Source: an uncultured Planktomarina sp.
GTDB taxonomy: Bacteria > Pseudomonadota > Alphaproteobacteria > Rhodobacterales > Rhodobacteraceae
Length of the DNA: 38,651 nucleotides
Assembly (NCBI GenBank): GCA_905182425.1
Contig: CAJJBP010000014.1
Location: forward strand, 1 to 38,651
Direction of reading: 5' to 3'
The notes beneath the pieces are model-generated. The model saw only the letters and a program-made list of their open reading frames with translations. It made no database searches and was not told the origin of the DNA. Every line of letters begins with the position of its first letter. Position 1 is the stretch's first letter. Both the position numbers and the translations under genes were made by a program. This document shows, piece by piece, positions 9,590 through 19,976 of this stretch.

Positions 9590-10075
9590 TTACGCTAGGT
9601 TGCGGAATCTTGCACGGGCAGCTTGCTCGATAGCGGCTCCATGAAGCCTATCAATGCTCAATTCGTGGCGAATTTCACGGAGCATTAGCAGTTCATCTTG
9701 CCCAAGCTTTCCATCTGCTGCAGCAACATCACATGCCATCACATAAGCTGTTTCATTTAAACCAGTGGGTAATTCATCGCGAACAAGGCTGAAAAGAGTA
9801 TCCAGGCCATCTTCTTTACTAAGAAGGTCCAGCACTAATGTGGCAACTGCCTTGATTCGATCAACATCGTATTTGCTGAAAATTGGTAAATGATTAACAA
9901 TTGATTGAATTGTTACCAGTTCCGAGGTGCGAATATTTTCGTCACTTGCAGATACTGCGATCATAACGACAACAAGACAATCTTGTGGCGAAAGTACTGG
10001 AGCTAAGTCAGTCAATTTATAAATGTCCTTTAAAGCTTGTTCCGACAACTTATTGACCCTAAGCCCACACGGCAA
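9590..10075 (-). CDS. TerB-like (tellurite-resistance/DjlA-type) domain protein
   Basis: This small all-helical protein has the TerB signature pattern. One acidic helix pair ([16 protein letters not shown]) sits near the start, and a second ([20 protein letters not shown]) near the C-terminus. The D-x-K/E-x-x-x-E-L form is the metal-binding TerB/DjlA repeat. The function of stand-alone TerB proteins is unclear. The start is uncertain: TTG at 10075 gives 161 residues, while TTG at 10048 ([11 protein letters not shown]...) has AGGGT upstream and fits equally well. It is divergent from lysK, with only a few dozen bases for both promoters. Confidence 0.75.
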   Translation of the reverse strand: MPCGLRVNKLSEQALKDIYKLTDLAPVLSPQDCLVVVMIAVSASDENIRTSELVTIQSIVNHLPIFSKYDVDRIKAVATLVLDLLSKEDGLDTLFSLVRDELPTGLNETAYVMACDVAAADGKLGQDELLMLREIRHELSIDRLHGAAIEQAARARFRNLA

Positions 10076-10106
10076 TAGGGAAGCGGTAGTAAACCTGGAG
10101 TTTGAT

Positions 10107-11681
10107 ATGTCTGATTTGCGTGAAGCCGCGTTCCAATCTAAAGCATGGCCTTTTGACGCAGCGCGTCAGATCTTAAAGCGCTTTCAAAAAACACTTCCTG
10201 AAAAGGGCTATGTATTGTTTGAAACAGGTTATGGGCCAAGTGGATTGCCGCACATTGGCACGTTTGGCGAAGTTGCGCGCACATCGATGGTGATGCGTGC
10301 TTTCAGAGAAATCAGTGATATTCCTACCAAACTTGTTTGTTTTTCTGATGATTTGGATGGCATGCGAAAAGTTCCCAGCAACGTTCCAAATCCGGATAGA
10401 TTGATTGAGCACTTGCAGAGACCTCTAACTTCTGTTCCGGATCCATTTGGAAAGTTTGAAAGCTTTGGACATCATAACAATGCAATGCTGCGTAGATTCT
10501 TGAACGCCTTTGGCTTTGAGTATGAGTTCATCAGTGCGACAGAATTCTACGGAAGCGGTCAATTGGATGAGGTCCTGCTGTGTGCAGTAAAAAACTACGA
10601 TGCAATTATGGACGTGATGCTGCAGTCCCTGCGGGAAGAGCGTCGTAAATCATATTCAATTTTTCTCCCAATAAATCCAGATACTGGGCGGGTGATGTAT
10701 GTCCCAATGAAAAGTGTAAATGCCAAAGACGGAACAATCACGTTTGATACTGAAGAAGGCAAAGAAATGACACTGCCTGTAACTGGTGGCAATGTGAAAT
10801 TACAATGGAAACCAGATTTTGGTGCTCGCTGGGCAGCCCTTGGGGTTGATTTTGAAATGTACGGGAAAGATCATTCTACTAACACGCCCATCTACGACAA
10901 GATTTGTCGTATCCTTGGCCATCGTGCACCGGAGCATTTTAGCTACGAGCTATTTCTAGACGAAAACGGGCAGAAGATTTCGAAGACTTCTGGGAATGGA
11001 GTTTCGATTGATCAATGGCTGACTTATGCCAGCAGCGAAAGCCTTTCGTATTTTATGTACCTCAAGCCCAAGACTGCCAAACGGATGCATTTTGACATAA
11101 TACCAAAAGCAATGGATGAATATCATCAGCAGTTGCGCGCATACGCCACGCAAGACGATAAAGCGCGACTAAACAACCCGGTATGGCATATCCATGGTGG
11201 TAATGTTCCAGAAAGCAAAATGGTAGTGCCTTTTTCAATGCTTTTGAATCTTGCGTCGGTTTCGGGAGCGGAAGACAAAAACCATCTTTGGGGTTTTATT
11301 CAGCGGTATGCACCAGATGCCTCTGCTAAAACAAATCCGGATCTTGACGCGGCTGCAGGTTTTGCAGTGAGGTATTATAATGATTTTGTGAAACCTGCAA
11401 AGACATTTAGAACACCATCTGAGCGTGAACGTGAAGCATTGATTGCTTTACGTGATGGCTTGACTTCGTGGGACCAAGGCTTGGACTCAGACGCATTGCA
11501 AAGTTTGGTTTTCTCGTGTGGACGTGAAAGTTTTGATCAGATGCGTGATTGGTTTAAAGCTTTGTACGAGGTCCTTTTAGGCGCGTCGCAGGGACCACGG
11601 TTTGGAGGCTTTATAGCACTTCTAGGAATCAAAGAAAGTGTTGCCTTAATTAATAAAGGTTTGGATGGAGAGCTGAGCTAA
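10107..11681 (+). CDS. lysK: Lysyl-tRNA synthetase, class I
   Basis: This charges tRNA-Lys. It is the class I enzyme typical of archaea, spirochaetes and alphaproteobacteria, unrelated to the class II LysS. The HIGH-type motif is HIGT (49-52) in [22 protein letters not shown] (290-294) replaces KMSKS. The start at ATG 10107 ([10 protein letters not shown]) has CTGGAG six bases upstream and matches the family N-terminus. An earlier in-frame ATG at 10023 would run back into the divergent TerB gene and is rejected. The protein is 524 residues. A DUF4864 gene follows after 56 bases in the same direction, perhaps in one transcript. Confidence 0.96.
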   Translation: MSDLREAAFQSKAWPFDAARQILKRFQKTLPEKGYVLFETGYGPSGLPHIGTFGEVARTSMVMRAFREISDIPTKLVCFSDDLDGMRKVPSNVPNPDRLIEHLQRPLTSVPDPFGKFESFGHHNNAMLRRFLNAFGFEYEFISATEFYGSGQLDEVLLCAVKNYDAIMDVMLQSLREERRKSYSIFLPINPDTGRVMYVPMKSVNAKDGTITFDTEEGKEMTLPVTGGNVKLQWKPDFGARWAALGVDFEMYGKDHSTNTPIYDKICRILGHRAPEHFSYELFLDENGQKISKTSGNGVSIDQWLTYASSESLSYFMYLKPKTAKRMHFDIIPKAMDEYHQQLRAYATQDDKARLNNPVWHIHGGNVPESKMVVPFSMLLNLASVSGAEDKNHLWGFIQRYAPDASAKTNPDLDAAAGFAVRYYNDFVKPAKTFRTPSEREREALIALRDGLTSWDQGLDSDALQSLVFSCGRESFDQMRDWFKALYEVLLGASQGPRFGGFIALLGIKESVALINKGLDGELS

Positions 11682-11737
11682 TTTGACGAATTACTGTTTT
11701 GGGCTAACTCCAACTCAAGATAAAACAGGAGAGAGTT

Positions 11738-12139
11738 ATGAAACATTTCGTTATTGCGCTGGTTCTGTGGGCTGCAAGCTTTGCGCCAACTGTGGCTAAT
11801 GAAGCTGAAATCAAGAGTACGATTCAAGCCCAATTGGATGCATTTCAGGATGATGATTTTGTTTCCGCTTTTGAGATAGCCGCGCCAAATATCCGTAGTA
11901 TTTTTGGAACTGCAGAACGTTTTGGAGCGATGGTCCAGAAGGGCTACCCGATGGTCTACAGACCGTCAGACGTACTTTTCCTAACGTTGGAGAGGTTGGA
12001 AGATGAAATCTGGCAAAAGATTGAAATTCGTGATGCAATAGGGCAATACCATATTCTGGCATACAAAATGATTAATCTTGACGGAGTTTGGCGAATTGAG
12101 GGCGTAAGATTAATGCCCACACGAGATGTCGGTGTTTAA
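11738..12139 (+). CDS. DUF4864 secreted protein
   Basis: The 133-residue product begins with a signal peptide (MKHFVIALVLWAASFAPTVANEA). A small alpha+beta domain follows, of the kind annotated DUF4864: AFEIAAPNIRSIFGT, FGAMVQKGYPMVYRP and a C-terminal strand GVWRIEGVRLMP. The fold resembles SnoaL/NTF2-like periplasmic proteins; no activity is established. AGGAGAGAG lies 5 nt before ATG 11738. It follows lysK and is convergent with uvrB. Confidence 0.88.
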   Translation: MKHFVIALVLWAASFAPTVANEAEIKSTIQAQLDAFQDDDFVSAFEIAAPNIRSIFGTAERFGAMVQKGYPMVYRPSDVLFLTLERLEDEIWQKIEIRDAIGQYHILAYKMINLDGVWRIEGVRLMPTRDVGV

Positions 12140-12263
12140 TGCCAAAAAATGCTAAATGAATGCCGAGGCCTTTTTTAAAAACTGAATATCATTTGCAGTA
12201 CGGGAGAACCTTTTCAACATGTAGAACTCACAAGCAGTTCGGATTGTTGTTCCTGCTTTGATA

Positions 12264-14453
12264 CTATCTACGTCTCCTTGCACTTCCACGTTGCCCCGCT
12301 CGTCCACCGGTGGAACGACCTGAACCTTTTTGAGCATTCTCTACCGCTTGCTCAACAGCGTATTGCCGAGCCAATGGATCATCAGCGATTGTAAGTGATA
12401 CGGTCTCAAGCCGTTTCACCTCATCGCGCAAACGTGCAGCCTCTTCAAATTCTAAATTTTCGGCGGCCTTGCGCATGTCGTCACGCATCCCGCCCAATAT
12501 GGTTTTTAGGTTAGCTCCTTGTAAGTCAGGGCTAATTTTGGCGGTAACGCGGGACATGTCGGTATCGCCCTTATAGAGACCAGCCAGCACATCCTCAACA
12601 TTCTTTTTAACTGTAGCTGGGGTTATGCCATGCAGTTTGTTATATGCCATTTGACGTTCACGACGGCGGTTTGTTTCGCCGATGGCACGTTCCATCGAAC
12701 CGGTAGTGCGGTCGGCGTACATGATTACACGGCCCTTCTCATTTCGAGCGGCACGCCCAATTGTTTGCACAAGAGACGTCTCAGATCGCAAGAACCCCTC
12801 CTTATCTGCGTCTAAAATTGCAACCAGCCCACATTCGGGAATATCTAAACCTTCACGTAAAAGGTTTATGCCAATTAAAACGTCGAAGGCACCCAAGCGT
12901 AAGTCTCGAAGAATTTCTATGCGCTCGATTGTATCAATATCACTGTGCATGTAGCGAACACGTATACCTTGCTCGTGCAAATACTCAGTCAAATCTTCTG
13001 CCATGCGTTTGGTTAAAGTTGTTGCTAAGGTTCGCATGCCAGCGGCGGAAACTATTTGAATTTCGTCAAGTAAATCATCAACTTGTGTTTCAACAGGCCT
13101 AATTTCAACTGGGGGGTCTAAAAGGCCTGTTGGGCGAATGACTTGCTCGGTGAACACGCCCCCGGCTTGCTCAATTTCCCAAGCTGCTGGAGTTGCTGAC
13201 ACAAATACTGACTGGGGCCGCATTGCATCCCATTCTTCGAACTTCAGTGGTCGGTTATCCATGCAAGATGGTAACCGAAAACCATGTTCGGCTAGGTTAA
13301 ATTTGCGTCTATAATCGCCTTTATACATACCGCCGATTTGCGGCACGCTGACGTGGCTTTCATCTGCAAATACAATGGCATTATCAGGTATAAATTCGAA
13401 TAGGGTCGGAGGTGGTTCACCGGGTGCTCGTCCTGTCAAATACCGTGAATAGTTTTCAATACCGTTGCAGACGCCAGTTGCTTCAAGCATTTCTAAGTCA
13501 AAGTTCGTACGTTGCTCCAAACGCTGAGCCTCGAGTAACTTGCCGTCCCCAACTAATTGATCCAGCCTTACACGCAACTCTTTTTTGATTTCAATAACGG
13601 CCTGTTGCATTGTCGGGCGTGGGGTAACGTAGTGGCTATTAGCATATATTCGAATACGCTCAAATTTATCTGTCTTCTCGCCAGTAAGAGGATCAAACTC
13701 GACAATTGTTTCCAGCTCCTCACCAAAGAAGCTCAGTCGCCAAGCCCTGTCATCCAAGTGTGCTGGCCAAATTTCTAAACTGTCGCCACGCACGCGAAAT
13801 GTACCGCGTTGAAATGCCTGGTCGTTACGTTTATATTGCTGCGCAATGAGGTCTGCTATAATTTTTCTTTGTTCATAATTGCGTCCCTGATATAAATCTT
13901 GGGTCATGGCACCATAAGTCTCGACAGAGCCTATGCCGTAAATACACGAAACAGATGCCACGATGATTACATCATCACGTTCTAATAAAGCGCGTGTTGC
14001 CGAGTGACGCATTCGGTCAATTTGCTCGTTAATCTGGCTTTCTTTTTCAATGTAAGTGTCCGAGCGCGCAACATAAGCTTCTGGTTGATAGTAGTCATAA
14101 AAGCTTACAAAGTATTCGACAGCATTATTAGGAAAGAAGCCTTTAAACTCTCCATAGAGTTGGGCCGCTAATGTTTTATTGGGGGCCAGTATTATGGCTG
14201 GGCGCTGTGTATCTGCAATTAAGCGCGCCATTGTAAATGTCTTGCCAGTTCCCGTGGCTCCAAGCAAAACTTGGTTTTGCTCACCGCTGAGTAAGCCTTC
14301 GTATAGCTCGGCTATAGCAGTTGGCTGATCGCCTGCCGCCGAAAAGGTGGTCTTAAGATCAAAAGTCCTGCCACCTTCCAGTTTTTCGCGTCCACGCACA
14401 TCGAGGGCAGAATTTTTCAGGACTGACATATTTTCCGATGAATTGTTGTGCAT
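12264..14453 (-). CDS. uvrB: UvrABC excinuclease subunit B
   Basis: UvrB is the damage-verifying helicase of nucleotide excision repair, working with UvrA and UvrC. The 729 residues have Walker A GATGTGKT (65-72), the beta-hairpin [19 protein letters not shown] (helicase motif II), motif III SATPA, motif [11 protein letters not shown] and a C-terminal UVR domain ([20 protein letters not shown]) that contacts UvrC. The tail [12 protein letters not shown] is strongly basic. AGGGA precedes ATG 14453. I looked for an alphaproteobacterial LexA box (GTTC-N7-GTTC) upstream and found only one half-site (GTTC near 14486), so SOS control is not supported here. Confidence 0.97.
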   Translation of the reverse strand: MHNNSSENMSVLKNSALDVRGREKLEGGRTFDLKTTFSAAGDQPTAIAELYEGLLSGEQNQVLLGATGTGKTFTMARLIADTQRPAIILAPNKTLAAQLYGEFKGFFPNNAVEYFVSFYDYYQPEAYVARSDTYIEKESQINEQIDRMRHSATRALLERDDVIIVASVSCIYGIGSVETYGAMTQDLYQGRNYEQRKIIADLIAQQYKRNDQAFQRGTFRVRGDSLEIWPAHLDDRAWRLSFFGEELETIVEFDPLTGEKTDKFERIRIYANSHYVTPRPTMQQAVIEIKKELRVRLDQLVGDGKLLEAQRLEQRTNFDLEMLEATGVCNGIENYSRYLTGRAPGEPPPTLFEFIPDNAIVFADESHVSVPQIGGMYKGDYRRKFNLAEHGFRLPSCMDNRPLKFEEWDAMRPQSVFVSATPAAWEIEQAGGVFTEQVIRPTGLLDPPVEIRPVETQVDDLLDEIQIVSAAGMRTLATTLTKRMAEDLTEYLHEQGIRVRYMHSDIDTIERIEILRDLRLGAFDVLIGINLLREGLDIPECGLVAILDADKEGFLRSETSLVQTIGRAARNEKGRVIMYADRTTGSMERAIGETNRRRERQMAYNKLHGITPATVKKNVEDVLAGLYKGDTDMSRVTAKISPDLQGANLKTILGGMRDDMRKAAENLEFEEAARLRDEVKRLETVSLTIADDPLARQYAVEQAVENAQKGSGRSTGGRAGQRGSARRRR

Positions 14454-14621
14454 GTGATGATTCCCTGCTGATACGTAGATGTGACGTTCTTTTGTTTGCT
14501 TGCAAGGGGCAGTGTTGCAAAAAGTGATTGAGCGCCTTTTTAAAGTTTTTAATGTACCTGCAATTTACAAAAATGTGTGCAACCCTAATGATACAAATAA
14601 ATTAATAGAAATGGCTCTAAA

Positions 14622-15542
14622 ATGAATATTGCTATTGTTGGCACGGGTGCTATGGGCTCAATTTATGCGGCTCTTTTTGCTGAGGCGGGACATAAAGTTT
14701 GGGCTATCGATATCTGGCAAGATCATGTCGATGCAATCAATGAAGTTGGACTGCGCTTGTCTGGAACAAGTGGCGACCGTGTAGTTAATGGAATTATTGC
14801 CATTAATGATCTACTTCTAGCGGGTCCTTGTGAACTCTATATCCTCGCCACCAAAGGAGCCGGTGTTGAGGCCGCCGCACGAGCAATTGCGAAAGTTAAG
14901 CCTATAGATGCGATGGTCCTTTCAATTCAAAATGGTTTGGGCGCAGGGGATAGGATTACACAGTTTTTGAATAGTGAAGCCATCTTGTTGGGTGTTGCCG
15001 ATGGATTTGGGGCATCGATTTGTGGCCCTGGGCATGCGCATCATGATGCGATGAAGTTGATCCGCCTAGGTGAATTAAACGGTGGCGCTTCTCTCCGGTT
15101 AAGCTGGCTTGAGGATCTATGGATTAGTGCTGGTTTTAATGCGCAAGCATTCGATGATATTCATCAACTAATTTGGGAGAAATTCATTTGTAATGTGGCC
15201 TTGTCTGGGCCGTGTACTGTCTTTGATTGTGCTATTGGGGAGTTACTTGAAAATCCTGAGTGGAGACTTGTTGCGTTTGGCTGTCTGCGTGAAGCATTTT
15301 TAGCAGGGCAAGCTGAAGGTATAAAATTTTCCTTTTCTGATCCGGTGGCTTATCTTAAAAACTTTGTCGCAATGATGCCGGCGGCTAGTCCGTCGATGCG
15401 ACAAGATCATGCAGCGAAACGGCGCTCTGAGATTGACTCCATCAACGGTATGGTGCCCGTTGTGTCTAAGCGACATGGATTGCAATCGCCCTACAACACG
15501 GCAATTAGTGCTCTTGTAAGACGCACTGAGGAGCAATTTTGA
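14622..15542 (+). CDS. PanE/ApbA-family 2-ketopantoate reductase-like dehydrogenase
   Basis: The N-terminal NAD(P)-binding motif is VGTGAMGS (5-12), followed by an acidic residue for the cofactor (AIDIWQDH). ATKGAGVEAAA, SIQNGLG and the C-terminal helix with WEKFICNVALSG carry the family's catalytic Lys and Asn. At 306 residues it is a normal PanE-type protein. Its operon (FAH-family hydrolase, FAD oxidase) suggests that it reduces a 2-oxo acid or oxidises a hydroxy acid in a catabolic route, rather than making pantoate. Its TGA overlaps the next ATG (TGATG at 15540-15544), so the two are probably translationally coupled. Confidence 0.85.
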   Translation: MNIAIVGTGAMGSIYAALFAEAGHKVWAIDIWQDHVDAINEVGLRLSGTSGDRVVNGIIAINDLLLAGPCELYILATKGAGVEAAARAIAKVKPIDAMVLSIQNGLGAGDRITQFLNSEAILLGVADGFGASICGPGHAHHDAMKLIRLGELNGGASLRLSWLEDLWISAGFNAQAFDDIHQLIWEKFICNVALSGPCTVFDCAIGELLENPEWRLVAFGCLREAFLAGQAEGIKFSFSDPVAYLKNFVAMMPAASPSMRQDHAAKRRSEIDSINGMVPVVSKRHGLQSPYNTAISALVRRTEEQF

Positions 15543-16379
15543 TGCGTTATATAAGTTTCCGATTTAAGGGGCAAGATTGTTATGGTATTTTGGATGGTGG
15601 CAAGGCTTTTTCCTGTTACAAAGGATTTTTTGGGGCGGTATCCAACCCTTGTGTCTGCAATTGCAGGCAGGGTTACCGAACAGCTCGAACTGGGAAACTC
15701 ACTTGGATTGTCAGACGTACAAATTTTAACACCAATCCCAGATCCTGAAAAAATTATTTGTGTAGGCTTAAACTACTCAAAAAAGTACCCGGTCGAGGGA
15801 CAAGCTCCTTTTTTGCCAACTGAACCTGTCGTCTTTGCCCGTTTCAAGGATACTTTAGTGGCGCATGAAGAAAGCCTGCAGCTTCCAAAGATGTCGCCTG
15901 CTAGTGAATCCTATGACTATGAGGGTGAAATTGTTGCTGTTATCGGGGATATGGCATGGCAGGTGTCTGAAGTTCAGGCTTTAAGCCATGTATTTGGTTA
16001 CTCTATAATGAATGAGGGTTCTGTTCGTGGGTATCAGAAGCACTCAGTTCACGCTGGAAAAAATTTTTATCAATCTGGAAGCTGGGGACCATGGATTACT
16101 TCTGCCAATGACGCAAAGCAAGTTGAGGAAATGGAGCTTGAAACATGGGTCAATGATGAGTTGCGTCAGAAAGCTACTGGGAACCAAATGATTTTCTCTT
16201 TGGGTAAAATTGTATCTTATCTTTCGCATCTTTATCCATTGAGTGCTGGTGACATCATCGCAACAGGCTCTCCTGAAGGGAGTGGTGGAAGCCTTGAGCC
16301 GCCAAAATTTTTGCGCTCTGGTGACACGGTTTGTGTAAAGGTAACCTCACTTGGAACGCTTATAAACAAAGTGAATTGA
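15542..16379 (+). CDS. Fumarylacetoacetate-hydrolase (FAH) family protein, frameshifted near the N-terminus
   Basis: The core carries the FAH-fold motifs: ICVGLNYSKKYPVEG, the metal-site YDYEGEIVAVIG, FGYSIMNEGSVRGYQ, HAGKNFYQSGSWGPW and IIATGSPEGSG. Family members hydrolyse C-C bonds of acylpyruvates or decarboxylate/isomerise oxo acids, using Mg2+. The N-terminus (MRYISFRFKGQDCYGILDGG from ATG 15542) and the core are in different frames. Deleting one T from the T5 run at 15607-15611 gives one smooth protein (GILDGGKAFPVTKDFLGRYP). Without correction, the core could only start internally at 15582. It is the middle gene of the PanE-FAH-oxidase operon. It may be a one-base sequencing error or a recent mutation, because the rest is well conserved. 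Confidence 0.8.
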
Positions 16380-16380
16380 T

Positions 16381-17463
16381 ATGACCCAATTACCCAAGAT
16401 AATTATTGTTGGTTCAGGTATTATTGGCGCAAGCATCGCTTTAGCATGCCAAGACTTGAATGCTGATATTCTAGTGTTGGAGCAAGGTACATCCGGCGGT
16501 GTAGCCAGCGGCAACTCTTTTGGCTGGATCAATGCAAGCTTTGCAGAAAGCTCTGCGTACTATGCTTTACGGCTTGAAGCTATCGAGGGTTTCCGCAACT
16601 TAGGCTTACGATTGGATTTGAAAGATAGCTTGCGTTGGCAAGGCACGCTTTGGTGGGAAGATGCTGGCGCTGACTTTGATGCACAATGGACAAAAATGCT
16701 CTCGAACGGTTATGCCGCGAGGCTTCTGAATAAAGATGAAGTTTCGGTACTGGAGCCTAATTTGGTAGACGCGCCGGAGAAGGCAATTTTAACTTATGCC
16801 GAAGGGGCTGCCTTGGCGCATGAAACTGCTAAATCTATATTGAAGCATGTGTCTTCAAATGGTGGAAAATTGATTGAAAACTGCATGGTGACTGGGGTTC
16901 AAAGCCATTATGGACGTTTGCATGGAGTGAAAACAAACGTAGGTGATTTTAATTGTGATATGCTTGTTTTAGCCACTGGTGCGCAGGCGCAATCTGGCAT
17001 GGATGGACTTGATTGGTCTTTGCCAATGGCTAATAAAACTGGAATGATACTGCAAACAAATCGTTTGCCACCGTTTTTAAATCATACGCTCATGACATCT
17101 GATGTTCATTTCCGCCAGAATGTAGATGGTTCCTTAACCGCTGGTGAAATATTTGGTGGTGACTTTAACCCAGCGGCTAATCCTAATACTCTGGCAATGC
17201 AAACTTTGAAGCGTATACGAGCGCAACTGAAGAATGTTGAGACAATGACGCTTGCAGATGTAAAAGTTGGGCAAAGGCCCGTGCCAAAAGATGGATTTCC
17301 AGTCATAGGAGCCGTGAATGAGCTGGATGGCCTTTTCACAGCCGTAATGCATAGTGGGGTTACATTAGGGCCATTGGTTGGAGAGTTGCTGGCTGCTCAG
17401 ATGCTGTTGGGCTCAAAGAGTGCGTTGCTTGCCGACTTTAGCCCAGCACGTTTCGAGGTTTAA
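16381..17463 (+). CDS. FAD-dependent oxidoreductase (DAO/D-amino-acid-dehydrogenase type)
   Basis: The N-terminal dinucleotide-binding motif IIIVGSGIIGASIALA (8-23) is followed by an acidic strand end (LVLEQG). SGNSFGWINASF is a DAO-family loop, and the second FAD-contact region is GQRPVPKDGFPVIGAV with HSGVTLGP. The 360 residues match D-amino-acid or glycine-oxidase-like enzymes (DAO fold), which remove electrons from an amine or imino acid. It starts one base after the preceding stop and closes the three-gene operon. The combination of amine oxidation, FAH hydrolase and ketoacid reductase looks like a catabolic path for an amino- or hydroxy-acid. The real substrate is unknown. Confidence 0.87.
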   Translation: MTQLPKIIIVGSGIIGASIALACQDLNADILVLEQGTSGGVASGNSFGWINASFAESSAYYALRLEAIEGFRNLGLRLDLKDSLRWQGTLWWEDAGADFDAQWTKMLSNGYAARLLNKDEVSVLEPNLVDAPEKAILTYAEGAALAHETAKSILKHVSSNGGKLIENCMVTGVQSHYGRLHGVKTNVGDFNCDMLVLATGAQAQSGMDGLDWSLPMANKTGMILQTNRLPPFLNHTLMTSDVHFRQNVDGSLTAGEIFGGDFNPAANPNTLAMQTLKRIRAQLKNVETMTLADVKVGQRPVPKDGFPVIGAVNELDGLFTAVMHSGVTLGPLVGELLAAQMLLGSKSALLADFSPARFEV

Positions 17464-18389
17464 CGCAGTGCAAAAAGCCAAAAGCTTGCAGTTAAGATTG
17501 TAAGGGCCGTCCCAATGAGGACTGCAGAGGCCGCAACACGTTTGCCGCTGTCATACATGCTGGCAAAAATGTAGGCGTTAATTCCAGGAGCCATTGCTGC
17601 TGTTAAGACTGCACTGCGTAAATTTTTGGCTGTCAGTTCGAAGTAATGACCTGTGATCCAAACCAAGCTGGGGTGAATTATCAATGAGACTACACAAACG
17701 TAAAAAACTACTCTTAAATCTCCATCTGGGCGGTAGCGCACCAGTATTCCACCGAGGCCAAATAGAGCTGCAGGCAGGGCTCCTCGCGCTAGTAGATCAA
17801 AACCGTCGGTGATTATCTTTGGTATTTCCATGCCGGATAAATTCAGTGTAAACCCGGCAATCAAAGCAATTACTAGAGCGTTTTGAAACATGGATTTTGC
17901 AACTTTGAAAGCAAGTTTGATGCCATATTGTCCTCGAGATCGAACCAATTCCATGACTGTAATTCCAATCCCATAAGCGACTGGGGCATGTATCCCAATA
18001 ATTGCAAAATTGGCGCTTAATGCGTCTACGCCATAAGCACGTTCCGTGATTGGAAGCCCGAGAAGGACTGAATTGGAGAACAAACAACAAAAACCTATCG
18101 CAACGCTATCATCCCAGTTACGATTAAAAATGTAACGCGCACCGAATAAGCCAAGGCAAAATCCTGAAATTGCGCCAAAATAAAAACTTCCAAGTAGTGT
18201 TGGATTGAAGGTTTGGCTAATGTTGAGTGTGGAAACTGCGCGAAACAGCATGCACGGTATAGCAAAGTTTTGCGTGAATTTCATTAAAGCTTCGACGCCT
18301 GCTTCGGAAAACCACTTTTGCCAAACTGCCAGGTACCCAAAGCCAATCACAATAAAAACAGGGAGAATGACTTCGAGTAAAATTCCCAT
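17460..18389 (-). CDS. AEC-family (auxin efflux carrier-like) transporter
   Basis: The 309-residue membrane protein has about ten hydrophobic helices in the AEC/malonate-transporter pattern: VILPVFIVIGFGYLAVWQKW at the N-terminus, FSNSVLLGLPITERAYG with the conserved Leu-Gly-Leu-Pro, and GINAYIFASMYD in the C-terminal half with Asn for substrate. Related carriers move malonate or other organic acids. It starts two bases after the stop of the MBL gene, so it is probably the last gene of the dacC operon. It overlaps the convergent oxidase gene by four bases. Confidence 0.9.
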   Translation of the reverse strand: MGILLEVILPVFIVIGFGYLAVWQKWFSEAGVEALMKFTQNFAIPCMLFRAVSTLNISQTFNPTLLGSFYFGAISGFCLGLFGARYIFNRNWDDSVAIGFCCLFSNSVLLGLPITERAYGVDALSANFAIIGIHAPVAYGIGITVMELVRSRGQYGIKLAFKVAKSMFQNALVIALIAGFTLNLSGMEIPKIITDGFDLLARGALPAALFGLGGILVRYRPDGDLRVVFYVCVVSLIIHPSLVWITGHYFELTAKNLRSAVLTAAMAPGINAYIFASMYDSGKRVAASAVLIGTALTILTASFWLFALR

Positions 18390-18391
18390 AT

Positions 18392-19180
18392 TTACAACGT
18401 AATGGAGAGCATATCAAAAGCTGGCTCAACGTTTATCGGCAGTTCGTGATAAAGGGTCTCAAAATCAAGATCAACATGCATGTTTGTTATGATTGAACGT
18501 TCCGGTTTGGCCCGTTCAATCCATTCTAATGTTCTTTCAAGATGAGAATGAGAAGGGTGCGGTTCGTAGCGCAATGCATCCACCACCCAAAGCTTCAAGT
18601 TCATGAGCTTCTCCCATGTATATTCCGGTATTTCAAAAACATCTGGTAAGTATGCGATATCGGCCACACGAAAGCCAAGAGCATCGATGTTGCCATGGTT
18701 GACTTCAAGGGGAATAAAACTGAGAGGCCCACCGGCGCCCTCAATCTTGAACGGGCCATCAATATCATTGATCTCAAGTATTGGAGGATAGTTGGATCCC
18801 TTAGGGGTCTCAAAAGCGTAACCAAACCGGGAAATTAGATCAGCTTTAGTTGCAGCATCTGCCCAAACTGGCAAGCGCTTTCGCATGTTGATCACAATCA
18901 TGCGCAGATCGTCTAATCCGTGAACGTGATCTGCATGTGCGTGTGTATAAAGTACGGCATCCAATTCTCCGATACCTGCGCTTAATAATTGATCGCGCAT
19001 ATCAGGAGATGTGTCGATCAAAACGCGCGTGGTACCTTTAGTGTTCTTTTTTTCAATCAACGCAGAACATCGCTGCCGACGATTTTTAGGATTTAGCGGA
19101 TCACATGCACCCCATTTTTCACCTAAACGTGGGACGCCACCAGATGATCCACATCCGAGCAAAGTGATCTTTAGTGTCAT
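18392..19180 (-). CDS. PhnP-like MBL-fold metal-dependent hydrolase
   Basis: This metallo-beta-lactamase fold enzyme has the two-metal motif THAHADH (His80-x-His82-x-Asp84-His85). An N-terminal LLGCGSSGGVPRLGE, a glycine-rich segment with Cys, is typical of PhnP/PqqB-like proteins. PhnP is a cyclic phosphate phosphodiesterase; the present role is not known. Start ATG 19180 overlaps the TatD stop as ATGA, which supports coupling and rules out the longer form starting MESHM. It is 262 residues. It is the fifth gene of the dacC-tmk-holB-tatD operon, an order common in Rhodobacterales. Confidence 0.88.
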   Translation of the reverse strand: MTLKITLLGCGSSGGVPRLGEKWGACDPLNPKNRRQRCSALIEKKNTKGTTRVLIDTSPDMRDQLLSAGIGELDAVLYTHAHADHVHGLDDLRMIVINMRKRLPVWADAATKADLISRFGYAFETPKGSNYPPILEINDIDGPFKIEGAGGPLSFIPLEVNHGNIDALGFRVADIAYLPDVFEIPEYTWEKLMNLKLWVVDALRYEPHPSHSHLERTLEWIERAKPERSIITNMHVDLDFETLYHELPINVEPAFDMLSITL

Positions 19181-19965
19181 ATGGCTTTCCAAAATAGTCG
19201 TTCAAAATTAGCTTCTGTTTGGGATGCAAAATCTGTCAGAGACATTTCAAAAATGTCCGCTCCGACTTGTGCGGTGAAAGCCGAATAGGCGGGTTCATTG
19301 CGTTTGCCCCTGAAGGGTGGTGGCGCCAAATAGGGCGCATCGGTTTCAACTAGGACCCGGTCTAAGGGGGCGTAAGTAAAAATTTCGCGCAGTTCGTGCG
19401 ATTTTGGAAAAGTTGCGATCCCTGACATTGATAAGTAAAAGCCTAGATCCAACGCCACTTTGCCAAGTTCTGGAGAAGAGCTAAAACAGTGCATTACACA
19501 GCTGAAAGGGGCGTTTTTAAATTCAGATTGCAAAATATTAGTCATATCTTGATCGGCGGAGCGTGAATGGATGATCAGAGGCAATTTTGTCGCCTGTGCA
19601 GCTTCAATATGCAACCGCAACGATTTTTTCTGTAAGTTAGCGCTTTCTGCCGTATAGTGATAATCGAGCCCAGTCTCCCCAATTCCGACGAATTTTTCAT
19701 GGGCTGACAACAAAATCAGCTCGCTTGATGTCACCATTGGTTCTTTGTCAGCATTCATCGGATGCGTTCCAGCGGCATAAAATACTGAGCTATAGCTTTC
19801 CGCAATCGTGCGCACATTTTTTTCTTGTGATAACCGCGTGCAAATTGTTACCATTCGGTGCACGCCAGCGGCTTGGGCTCTTGTGATGATATCGTTCAAG
19901 TCCCCTTCAAAATCTGGAAAATCTAAATGGCAGTGGCTGTCTGTAATGCGGGGTGGTAGCGTCAA
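19177..19965 (-). CDS. tatD: TatD-family 3'-5' DNase / metal-dependent hydrolase
   Basis: The amidohydrolase-like TIM-barrel has metal ligands in DSHCHLDF near the N-terminus, GIGETGLDYHY (Glu), HSRSADQD (His), a later His in MHCFSSSPE and the aspartate in LVETDAPYLAPPP. It acts as a metal-dependent nuclease in RNA/DNA turnover. I chose TTG 19965, because GAGAGG lies six bases upstream and it follows the holB stop directly. The 280-residue version starting at 20019 would overlap holB without family similarity. The TGA overlaps the ATG of the MBL gene. Confidence 0.92.
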   Translation of the reverse strand: MTLPPRITDSHCHLDFPDFEGDLNDIITRAQAAGVHRMVTICTRLSQEKNVRTIAESYSSVFYAAGTHPMNADKEPMVTSSELILLSAHEKFVGIGETGLDYHYTAESANLQKKSLRLHIEAAQATKLPLIIHSRSADQDMTNILQSEFKNAPFSCVMHCFSSSPELGKVALDLGFYLSMSGIATFPKSHELREIFTYAPLDRVLVETDAPYLAPPPFRGKRNEPAYSAFTAQVGADIFEMSLTDFASQTEANFERLFWKAI

Positions 19966-19976
19966 AGCGTGCCTCT

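Noticed and set aside
14454..14621. LexA box for SOS control of uvrB
   Set aside because: Only one GTTC half-site is present; the second half at the required spacing does not match.
15582..15700. Internal ATG 15582 as the true start of the FAH gene
   Set aside because: The upstream frame from 15542 gives the family N-terminus and overlaps the previous stop as TGATG. A one-base shift explains the gap better.
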